Assembly: GCA_964493945.1 (NCBI GenBank)
Contig: CAZBQG010000214.1
Coordinates: 1 to 7,819 of the forward strand
Direction: 5' to 3'
DNA length: 7,819 bases
DNA from: CAZBQG01 sp964493945
GTDB taxonomy: Bacteria; Pseudomonadota; Alphaproteobacteria; Rhodospirillales; UBA2165
Both the position numbers and the translations under genes were made by a program. Each line of letters begins with the position of its first letter. The first letter of the stretch is position 1. The notes under the pieces are model-generated. The model did not search any database and had not been told where the DNA came from. It worked only from the letters and a program-made list of their open reading frames with translations. Shown piece by piece: positions 1-5,795 of this stretch.

Positions 1-79
1 CCGCATCGCCGTCAGCTTCCCTCCTAACCGACGGGCCGCATAGGCGATCCCTATGGGTCATTATCATCGATCCTTGGTA
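1..79 (-). other. Left-edge region with possible start of the next minus-strand gene
   Basis: Reading leftwards after the stop of the MoaD-like gene, there is AAGGA (71-75) nine bases before an ATG (61-59), whose frame stays open to the window edge. A stronger AGGAGGG (19-25) lies 12 bases before another ATG (6-4). The frame from 61 uses two AGG codons in a row, which is unlike the neighbouring genes, so the start near position 6 or beyond the edge may be the better choice. Either way, a co-transcribed gene downstream of the MoaD-like gene is plausible. Too little is present to name a product. Confidence 0.3.
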
Positions 80-412
80 TCAGCCGCCTTCGGCTGCCGG
101 CAGCATAATCATTTCCATTTGCGGCGCATCGCTTTCGATTTCCAGGGGCCAGTCCATATCCTCGATGGGCAAGCCATCGACGAAGATGCGCAGGCAGCTG
201 AATTTCTCATCTGGCGATTGCAGGACCTGTTTGAGGAATTCAGGCCCCAGCTTATTGCCCATCGCAGTGATCACTTCATTGGCAGAGAAGCCTTCGGGCA
301 TCTCCAGTTTGACCGGGCGTTCACTGACCGTGAGGGAGAGTTCACCGAACAGCCAGACGCTGACCGTCATGGTCTGCTGGTCCAGTTTCGTGGCTTCTGT
401 TTGATCGTCCAT
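80..412 (-). CDS. MoaD/ThiS-like beta-grasp protein with C-terminal Gly-Gly (probable sulfur carrier)
   Basis: A 110-residue cytoplasmic protein that resembles the small ubiquitin-fold sulfur carriers MoaD and ThiS. In that family the C-terminal Gly-Gly is adenylated by a MoeB/ThiF-type enzyme and turned into a thiocarboxylate that donates sulfur. Visible here are a beta-strand start (TVSVWLFGEL, residues 16-25), an FVDG turn (77-80), and a hydrophobic strand leading to LPAAEGG at residues 104-110, with the stop right after the second Gly. About 15 polar residues precede the fold, which is longer than usual. I chose the ATG at 412 because AAGG lies about 8 bases upstream; a longer frame from 475 would cover the likely promoter. 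An internal Met at residue 15 is the alternative start. The partner enzyme is not in the window, so molybdopterin, tungsten-cofactor, thiamine or another sulfur pathway cannot be told apart. Confidence 0.75.
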   Translation of the reverse strand: MDDQTEATKLDQQTMTVSVWLFGELSLTVSERPVKLEMPEGFSANEVITAMGNKLGPEFLKQVLQSPDEKFSCLRIFVDGLPIEDMDWPLEIESDAPQMEMIMLPAAEGG

Positions 413-446
413 TTTGGAACCTTGATTTTCAAAAAACGAGTTTGGA

Positions 447-475
447 ATTTTACCGGACCTAAGGGCTTTCAGCAA
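447..475 (-). promoter_or_regulatory. Candidate sigma-70 promoter for the MoaD-like gene
   Basis: On the minus strand TTGCTG (475-470) and TAAAAT (452-447) are separated by 17 bases. The -10 box matches the consensus at five of six positions and the -35 box at three of six. Transcription would begin near 440, leaving a leader of about 28 bases with the AAGG ribosome site before the ATG at 412. This is a consensus match only. Confidence 0.3.
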
Positions 476-733
476 AAGGAAAATCCCCGGTTGGGGCGCT
501 GGGCGTGGGATTTGCCGGGGACAGGGCGCGCTGGACCATATTCATTGGAAAATTTTCTGCCTAATGGATTGGAAAACAATAATTTTTACCTTTCACCCTT
601 AACGCGCCGGGCGCCAGAATTTCTCTCTTTCCCTCAGGAGGTGGGAGAAAAAAAACTTGATCCGGCGGGGGGGAAGGGGCAATTTCCAGGCCCGTCTCCG
701 ATTCCGGCGAAATTTTTCCCAAGGTTGGTCCAG
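476..733. other. Intergenic gap upstream of the transporter gene, with an AT-rich direct repeat
   Basis: With the leader at 413-475, this makes a gap of about 320 bases without a gene. It includes an AT-rich island at about 540-600 in otherwise GC-rich DNA. ATTGGAAAA occurs twice, at 544-552 and 568-576, starting 24 bases apart. A small GC dyad (GCGCC and GGCGC, 604-614) and an A-run near 649 are also present. AAGG (721-724) lies nine bases before the transporter ATG and is its likely ribosome site. I found no convincing -35/-10 pair for the transporter and no hairpin followed by a T-run in either direction. Open frames here do not resemble proteins. Confidence 0.4.
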
Positions 734-1917
734 ATGAGCAGGTCGCGCGACCGGAAGAATGTCCTGATCCTGGCCATCTGCCAGACCCTGTTTGGCGCGT
801 CCCGGACCATGGTCATCCTGACCAGCCCGCTGATCGCCTTGTCCATCGCGCCCTCGCCTGCCCTGGCCACCATTCCAGTCACCTTCGTCATCGTCGGCAC
901 GGCGCTGGCGACCCTGCCCGCATCTTTATATATGCGCCGGGTGGGGCGGCGCTTGGGGTTCATGAGCGGCGCCCTGCTGGGGGCTACGGGGGGAGGTGCG
1001 TGTCTTTTGGGGTGTGGAGTTCCAATTTCATTTTGTTCTGCCTGGGCACCGTTTTTTTCGGCGCCTTCGCCGGCTTCGCCCAGCTTTACCGCTTCGCCAC
1101 CGCCGATGCGGCGCCCGATGATTTCAAGGCCAAAACCATCTCCCTGATCATGGCTGGCGGCGTGGTGGCGGCTTTTGTGGGGCCGAAACTGGCCATATTG
1201 GGCAAGGATTTCATCCCTTCCGTCGAATTCCTGGGTGTCTTTTTCATAGTCATCGGGCTGTCCTTGCTATCTGCTCTGGTGGTGATGAGCGTGGAAATCC
1301 CCAATTTGACCCCGGCCCAAAAGATGGAACCGGGCCGGCCCATCAGGGAAATCATGCGCACGCCCATTTTCATCATTGCCACCCTAAGCGCCACCATCGG
1401 TCAGGCGGTGAGAATTTCCTGATGACCGCGACGCCGCTGGCCATGAAAAGCTTTCAGTTCCCCTTCGTCGAAACGGCCCTGGTCATTCAATGGCACAGTG
1501 TCTTCATGTTCGCGCCAGGATTCTTTACCGGCTCCCCGATCAAGCGGTTCGGCATCTTGCCGGTCATTATCCACCGGCTTCGCCCTACAGGCTGTCTCCG
1601 TTGGTATCGCCCTCAGCGGCTTGGGGCTGGCTTTTTTCTGGTTCTCCATGGCCTTGCTGGGGCTGGGTTGGAATTTCGCCTTTACCGGCGGCTCCACACT
1701 TTTGACCCAGGTCTACAGCCCGTCCGAGCGGGCCAAGACCCAAGGGGCCAGCAATCTGATAATATACAGCGTGGTGGCCATGGGCTCTCTGTCGTCCGGG
1801 GTGCTGCATCATTTCTTCGGCTGGCGCTGGGTTAATCTGGGTGCTCTTCCGCTGATCATCTTTGCTTTCGTGGCAGTTATCTGGTTCGCCCTTTACCAGT
1901 GCCGGGCGGCCAAATAG
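734..1917 (+). pseudogene. Major facilitator superfamily transporter, three frameshifts
   Basis: Read through three corrected shifts, this is a complete MFS permease of about 394 residues with roughly twelve hydrophobic segments. It would sit in the inner membrane and move a small solute by proton coupling or exchange. The start (MSRSRDRKN) has AAGG nine bases upstream. A basic loop (RRVGRR) after segment 2 fits MFS motif A; a YRFATAD stretch follows segment 4. The frame passes from the 734 frame to another near the G-run at 1009-1012 (one base missing). It shifts again at about 1411-1412, where VMNFLMTATPLAM is expected and one base is missing. The last shift is at 1571-1572, where an extra C restores TGFALQ. 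The gene ends with two TAG codons in a row (1915-1920). As written it would yield only about 90 residues of matching sequence, so it is a pseudogene or the site of sequence errors. The substrate is unknown. Confidence 0.8.
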
Positions 1918-1950
1918 TAGGCATCCACGGCATAGGTGTGATCCAACGCT

Positions 1951-1978
1951 TTGTTTCCATGTCCTATTAGGTTAGAAT
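1951..1978 (+). promoter_or_regulatory. Candidate promoter for the CRP-type regulator gene
   Basis: TTGTTT (1951-1956) and TAGAAT (1973-1978) are separated by 16 bases, in the 95-base gap after the transporter stop and 34 bases before the regulator ATG. The -10 box matches at five of six positions, the -35 box at three. This would let the regulator and thioesterase be expressed independently of the broken transporter gene. It is a consensus match only. Confidence 0.35.
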
Positions 1979-2012
1979 CCCTTGATTGCGTCGCTTTCTT
2001 GGGGATGAAGCC

Positions 2013-2720
2013 ATGGCAGAAGAAAATGCGGCAAACGATCCGCTGGCCTCGGTGGAACTGCTCGCCGGTCTGGCACCGGCGGAGCGCATCAAACTCGCCC
2101 GGGAATGCAATTTCCAGAATTTTTCCTCGGGCCAGACCATCGTCGACAAGGACGATGACGATCATGACGTTCTGCTCATCGTCAAGGGCAGGGTGGAGGT
2201 TACCCGCTTTTCCATTTCGGGCAAGGAAATTTCCCTGGATGAAATTCCCGAAGGGAAATATTTCGGTGAATTCGCGGCAATTGATGGCGAGCCCCGCTCG
2301 GCCACGGTGATCGCGGCGGCCGATTGCATCCTGGCCCATGTCTCGCCCACGCTTTTCTGCCGCATGCTGGATGAACATCCCTCCATCGCCTGGGCGGTGC
2401 TGACCCAACTCACCCAGATCATCCGCATCTCCAACGAACGGATCATGGATCTGGCCACCTTGACCTCTTATCAATTGGTTTGTTCTGAAATCCTCCGCCT
2501 GGCCGAGCCCGATGCCGCCACCAAGGGGGCTTGGTCCATCTATCCCCTGCCGCGCCAGGGTGATATCGCCAGGCGCATCGGCACCAGCCGGGAAACCGTC
2601 GGGCGCGTGCTCCGCGATTTGGTCGATGGCGGGGTGGTCAGCAAAAAGGGACGCTCGGTGTTTATCCCCGTACGCGAGAAGCTGGAACTCATGGTCCAGC
2701 GCCTGGGTCCCCAGGGATGA
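2013..2720 (+). CDS. CRP/FNR-family transcriptional regulator, CRP-like
   Basis: A 235-residue cytoplasmic DNA-binding protein with the standard family layout. Residues about 11-125 form the cyclic-nucleotide-type sensor domain, a long helix follows at about 125-150, and a winged helix-turn-helix fills 175-220. The phosphate-binding cassette reads FGEFAAIDGEPRSATV (84-99), so the Glu (86) and Arg-Ser pair (95-96) that hold cAMP in CRP are present; a cyclic nucleotide ligand is plausible. The recognition helix carries TSRETVGR (191-198), the same RETxGR contacts as CRP, which predicts a TGTGA-type half site. The four-cysteine cluster of FNR is absent. GGGGA lies seven bases before the ATG; an in-frame TTG at 1986 has no better site. 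The thioesterase gene begins 17 bases after the stop, so the two are probably one transcript. Its targets may be the neighbouring catabolic genes, but no full palindromic site was found. Confidence 0.88.
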   Translation: MAEENAANDPLASVELLAGLAPAERIKLARECNFQNFSSGQTIVDKDDDDHDVLLIVKGRVEVTRFSISGKEISLDEIPEGKYFGEFAAIDGEPRSATVIAAADCILAHVSPTLFCRMLDEHPSIAWAVLTQLTQIIRISNERIMDLATLTSYQLVCSEILRLAEPDAATKGAWSIYPLPRQGDIARRIGTSRETVGRVLRDLVDGGVVSKKGRSVFIPVREKLELMVQRLGPQG

Positions 2721-2737
2721 CATTTGAGGCCTGAGAT

Positions 2738-3211
2738 ATGGAAGTGGCCGATTTTCTGACCAAGCCCTTCACCTGCCGCTCGGCCATCCGTTTCAGTCAC
2801 TGCGACCCGGCGGGCTATGTGTTTTTTGCCCGCTTTTTTGACATGCTGCAGGCCACCACCGAGGATTGGCTGACGCAACGTCTGGGCATCAATTTCGCCG
2901 AAATGATCATGGAACGCCATCTGGGTAATCCCACGGCGCACACCGAATGCCAGTTTATCAAGCCCTGTGTGCTGGGCGAATATCTGGATATTTCCCTGAT
3001 CTTGGAAAAGATCGGCAACACGTCGTTTACTGTCCGCTATATCGGCTATGTGGCGGGCGAGGTGCGGCTCCGGGCGCGCTCGGTTCAGATCATGATCGAA
3101 ACCAGGACCGGCCGCCCCGTCCCCTTCGAGTCAGAATTCCTGGCGCGCCTTGAGGAGTACAAAGAGCAGGTCATCGCACCCGACGATACCGGACCTGAAA
3201 AGCGGGGCTGA
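2738..3211 (+). CDS. Hotdog-fold acyl-CoA thioesterase, 4-hydroxybenzoyl-CoA thioesterase type
   Basis: A 157-residue cytoplasmic enzyme expected to hydrolyse an acyl- or aroyl-CoA ester to the free acid and CoA. The N-terminal signature HCDPAGYVFFARFFD (21-35) matches the 4HBT family; Asp23 aligns with the catalytic aspartate of the Pseudomonas 4-hydroxybenzoyl-CoA thioesterase. The size is normal for the family, whose members usually work as tetramers. GAGG lies eight bases before the ATG. It follows the CRP-type regulator by 17 bases and is probably co-transcribed with it. Its TGA stop (3209-3211) touches the natural stop of the convergent flavin monooxygenase gene. The aromatic-degradation surroundings favour an aromatic CoA thioester, but an aliphatic or YbgC-like role is equally possible from sequence. 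Confidence 0.85.
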   Translation: MEVADFLTKPFTCRSAIRFSHCDPAGYVFFARFFDMLQATTEDWLTQRLGINFAEMIMERHLGNPTAHTECQFIKPCVLGEYLDISLILEKIGNTSFTVRYIGYVAGEVRLRARSVQIMIETRTGRPVPFESEFLARLEEYKEQVIAPDDTGPEKRG

Positions 3212-3214
3212 TCA
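3209..3214. other. TGATCA palindrome giving back-to-back stop codons to two convergent genes
   Basis: The first half (3209-3211) is the TGA stop of the plus-strand thioesterase. The second half (3212-3214) is TGA on the minus strand and closes the original reading frame of the flavin monooxygenase. The two genes therefore meet with no intergenic base, and no terminator lies between them. Confidence 0.75.
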
Positions 3215-3298
3215 CTCCGCCGCCCGGCGCGGAATAAACTCCAGATCACCCGGTGCCAGATCGGCGAACATGTCCTGGTGCTCATCCTGGGGCAGGGG
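3212..3298 (-). other. Severed C-terminal tail of the flavin monooxygenase
   Basis: After the TGA at 3299-3301 the same frame continues for 28 codons to a second TGA at 3212-3214. The encoded tail begins PLPQDEHQDMFADL and ends IPRRAAE. It continues the protein naturally: Baeyer-Villiger monooxygenases commonly have a Trp-Pro pair near their C-terminus, and here Pro follows directly after the stop codon. A Trp codon (TGG) at 3299-3301 would join the two parts into a 484-residue protein. Confidence 0.7.
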
Positions 3299-4666
3299 TC
3301 AGAGGATGGGCGTTCCCGTCTGATCGGAATACCAGTTGGAACAGCCGACCCAGACCGTGTCCGGAAAATGGGCCTGCAATCCGTTGACGAATTTGTCCGT
3401 GGCCTCTTTCGTTGGTTGGACGGCGGCGTCCCGTTCCCGGACCTCGTCGATGAGCCGCATGATATAGGAAATTTCCTTTTCCAGCCCCATGGGCACGGGC
3501 ACGTTGTTGACCGGGGCGAAGGGGCCGTACAGCATAAAGAAATTGGGAAACCCCGGCAGGGACACGCCCCGGTATGAATAGACTTTGTCTTGCCAGATTT
3601 CATCCACCGTGACGCCGTCAAGGCCGGTCACCTTCATGGGCCGCATATAGGCATGGGCATCGAAACCGGTGGCGTAAACCAGCGCATCGAGCTGAAGGTG
3701 CCGCCCGTCTTCCAGCTCCACCCCATCCGGATGAATGCGGGCAATGTTGGTGCGTTCGATATGGACGTTGGATTGCTGCACGGCGGCGTAATAATTCTGA
3801 TCCGATTTGGGGATGCGGGTGCAGCCCAGATGAAATTCGGGCGTCATTTTGCGCTTCAGTTCCGGGTCCTTGATGATGTCCAGGGATTTGAGGAATTCGG
3901 CCTCCATGGCCTTGCGCTGCTCTCCGGGCTTGAGTCGCCAATGGTCGGTCTCGACGATCATTTTCCATAATTGCCATTGGCGGATTTGATAGGCGAAGGG
4001 CAGGCGCAGCAAAAGGCGCTGCCACCATGTGGAATAGGGGTTCTCCCGGATATGGACCCATTGGGCGCGGCGCACGAACTGGGTGACGTCGCATTCCTGG
4101 TAGGCCAGGGCCTCGGTGATCTGAATGCCGCTGGCGCCGCCGCCGACGATGCCCCAGCGCTTGCCGGGGATTTCCACGTCATGATCCCAGCAGGCCGAAT
4201 GGAAGGCGGGACCGGCGAAGCTGTCCAGCCCTTCGATCTCGGGATAGATGGGCTTGTGCAAAAAGCCGGTGGCGCAAATGAAAATATCGGCGGTGTCGCT
4301 TTCGCCTTTGGCGGTCTTCAAATGCCATTGATTGTTATCGAAGCTGGCCTCGGTGATTTCTTCGTTGAAGCGGATAAATTTTCCGTAGCCCCGGTCGCGG
4401 GCCACCTTCTGGATATAGGCCTGGATTTCCAGCGCCGGGGCGAATTTGCGCGACCAGTCATAATTGGGCTGGAAGGGAAATTCGTATTGGCGGGACATGA
4501 CATCGACGTAGAGTCCGGGATAGGTATTGTCCCGCCAGGTGCCGCCCACATCATCGCCTTTTTCATAGATGGTGAAATCGATTCCGGCGCGGATCAGTTT
4601 CTCGGCCATGAAAAGTCCCGAAATACCGGCGCCGACCACCACAACCCTGAATTTCCGCTCCGCCAT
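3299..4666 (-). CDS. Baeyer-Villiger-type flavin monooxygenase, shortened by an in-frame TGA
   Basis: As written, 455 residues of a cytoplasmic FAD- and NADPH-dependent monooxygenase that would turn a ketone into an ester or lactone. The FAD site GAGISG is at 12-17, followed by GGTWRDNTYPG (41-51). The Baeyer-Villiger fingerprint FAGPAFHSACWD (150-161) fits FxGxxxHxxxW(P/D) in full, and the NADPH site GGGASG is at 175-180. ATGF motifs are at 132-135 and 332-335. The start at 4666 has GGAGG five bases upstream; a longer frame from 4684 lacks one. The protein stops after TGTPIL, where the family normally continues with Trp-Pro, and 28 more matching codons follow. The catalytic core is complete, so the short form could fold, but loss of 29 residues may harm it. 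It diverges from the extradiol dioxygenase and converges with the thioesterase. A simple N-hydroxylating or indole-type flavin monooxygenase is less likely given the fingerprint. Confidence 0.85.
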   Translation of the reverse strand: MAERKFRVVVVGAGISGLFMAEKLIRAGIDFTIYEKGDDVGGTWRDNTYPGLYVDVMSRQYEFPFQPNYDWSRKFAPALEIQAYIQKVARDRGYGKFIRFNEEITEASFDNNQWHLKTAKGESDTADIFICATGFLHKPIYPEIEGLDSFAGPAFHSACWDHDVEIPGKRWGIVGGGASGIQITEALAYQECDVTQFVRRAQWVHIRENPYSTWWQRLLLRLPFAYQIRQWQLWKMIVETDHWRLKPGEQRKAMEAEFLKSLDIIKDPELKRKMTPEFHLGCTRIPKSDQNYYAAVQQSNVHIERTNIARIHPDGVELEDGRHLQLDALVYATGFDAHAYMRPMKVTGLDGVTVDEIWQDKVYSYRGVSLPGFPNFFMLYGPFAPVNNVPVPMGLEKEISYIMRLIDEVRERDAAVQPTKEATDKFVNGLQAHFPDTVWVGCSNWYSDQTGTPIL

Positions 4667-4749
4667 AACCACCTCCCCTGTCAAATGCGATCTGGGTTTT
4701 TCCCGGCTTCTGGTGACAGAATAGCGCCTTATGGGGATTGTAAAAGGAT

Positions 4750-4778
4750 TTAAAATCGTTCCAATTGAGGTGTAGAAT
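4750..4778 (+). promoter_or_regulatory. Candidate sigma-70 promoter for the extradiol dioxygenase gene
   Basis: TTAAAA (4750-4755) and TAGAAT (4773-4778) are 17 bases apart, within the 161-base divergent gap between the flavin monooxygenase and the dioxygenase. They match the consensus at four and five of six positions. The leader would be about 43 bases and includes GGGGGGA (4814-4820), seven bases before the ATG. No equally good pair was found for the opposite direction; TTTACA and TATTCT on the minus strand are only 15 bases apart. Confidence 0.4.
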
Positions 4779-4827
4779 GGGTAAGCTTGGCAGGTTATCC
4801 GGGAGAAACCAAAGGGGGGATAGAGAA

Positions 4828-5748
4828 ATGATTAGATCATTACAGCATATTGAGTTGGCGGTTCCCGATCAGGAAGTCGGGCGGCAATTTTTTACCGATT
4901 TCGGACTGGAAAGCCGGGAAGAGGGCGGGCGCGTCATCATGCGTTGCGCCGGGCGTGACCAGGATCAGGTCATCCTGTCGGGCGGCACCAAAAGGAAAAG
5001 CCTGGCCCATGTCTGCCTGGGCACGGGCGAGGACGAAATCGGCGGCATCAAAAAAGGGCTGGAGGCGGCGGGTGTCAAGCTGCTCGATGCTCCTTATGTT
5101 GGTGCCCCCGACGGGGTCTGGTTTCTGGACACCGACGGCATCATGGTCTGTGTCACCACGGCCCAAGAGGCGCCGGCCCGCACAGAGCCCGAGCTCAGCT
5201 ACAACACGCGGGGCTACAACCGGCGCCTGGGCGAGCGGGGCTGCTCCGAAGATGAACGTCCGGCCAAACCCAGGCGGCTTGGGCATATCCTCATGTTCAC
5301 CACCGACCTGCCAGCCAAGGTCAGGCTTTATTCGGGCATTCTGGGCATGAAGGTGAGCGACACCATCGAAGGCGACGCCATCGCCTTCCTGCGCAACGGC
5401 AATGGGGGAGACCACCATGTCATCGCCCTGGCCCAAGCGGATAAGCCGGGGCTCCATCATTCCAGCTTCGAATTCGGCACCGTCGATGATATCGGCCTGG
5501 CCGGCACCAACATGTTGGAAAAGGGCCATAAATCCTGCTACGGCCTGGGCCGCCATGTGGTGGGTTCCAACTATTTCCACTATTTCCGCGACCCCTGGGG
5601 TGGCCTGGTGGAACATTTCGCCGATATGGACCAGATCGACGAGGCGCAAGGCTGGCCGCGAAAGAACTGGCCACTGTTAGGCAACATTTCGCGCTGGTCG
5701 AGCGACGGAGAGCCGCCGGGAGATTTTTTGGATAACGCGGACGCCTGA
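4828..5748 (+). CDS. Two-domain extradiol (VOC superfamily) ring-cleavage dioxygenase
   Basis: A 306-residue cytoplasmic iron enzyme of the type I extradiol family (BphC / catechol 2,3-dioxygenase style), which opens catechol-like rings next to the two hydroxyls. Two VOC modules are visible, from LQHIELAVPD (5-14) and from LGHILMFTTD (151-160). The second module carries the metal triad: His153, His210 or 211 (LHHSSFEF) and Glu262 (GGLVEHF). Candidate acid-base residues are His196/197 (GDHHVIAL) and His243 (GRHVVG), matching those of BphC in order. Length and two-domain layout are normal and the frame is intact. I chose the ATG at 4828 because GGGGGGA lies seven bases upstream and the fold begins at once; ATG 4777 lacks such a site. 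It is transcribed alone, divergent from the flavin monooxygenase and convergent with the Rieske gene. The substrate is not evident; another VOC activity cannot be excluded. Confidence 0.85.
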   Translation: MIRSLQHIELAVPDQEVGRQFFTDFGLESREEGGRVIMRCAGRDQDQVILSGGTKRKSLAHVCLGTGEDEIGGIKKGLEAAGVKLLDAPYVGAPDGVWFLDTDGIMVCVTTAQEAPARTEPELSYNTRGYNRRLGERGCSEDERPAKPRRLGHILMFTTDLPAKVRLYSGILGMKVSDTIEGDAIAFLRNGNGGDHHVIALAQADKPGLHHSSFEFGTVDDIGLAGTNMLEKGHKSCYGLGRHVVGSNYFHYFRDPWGGLVEHFADMDQIDEAQGWPRKNWPLLGNISRWSSDGEPPGDFLDNADA

Positions 5749-5795
5749 GCGGGGGAGGATTGCCGGTCTGGGAGTGGTTGATTGGGTAAATTTCC

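Noticed and set aside
629..660. Hairpin with adjacent A-run near 649 as an intrinsic terminator
   Set aside because: The stem is only about three pairs with poor extension, and the run is on the wrong side to give a U-tract after the stem in either direction.
1937..1952. TGTGA at 1937-1941 as a CRP-type operator upstream of the regulator gene
   Set aside because: Only one half site is present; no matching TCACA follows at the expected spacing.
1893..2723. Long minus-strand open frame opposite the CRP-type regulator
   Set aside because: The plus strand encodes a clear CRP-family protein over the same bases. The minus frame shows no family motif and looks like a GC-driven shadow.
3299..3301. 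TGA in the monooxygenase as selenocysteine or a reassigned Trp codon
   Set aside because: The position is not a redox site, TGA is used as a normal stop by the thioesterase and regulator genes nearby, and no selenocysteine hairpin was evident.
3971..4753. Long plus-strand open frame opposite the flavin monooxygenase
   Set aside because: The minus strand carries FAD, NADPH and Baeyer-Villiger motifs in order; the plus frame has none and is a shadow.
4840..5649. 269-codon minus-strand open frame opposite the extradiol dioxygenase
   Set aside because: It lies entirely inside the dioxygenase gene, which has its metal triad, and no recognisable domain appears in the antisense frame.
5749..5795. 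Terminator between the convergent dioxygenase and Rieske genes
   Set aside because: The 47-base gap has only a weak GGG...CCC dyad around AAATTT and no convincing stem with a T-run.
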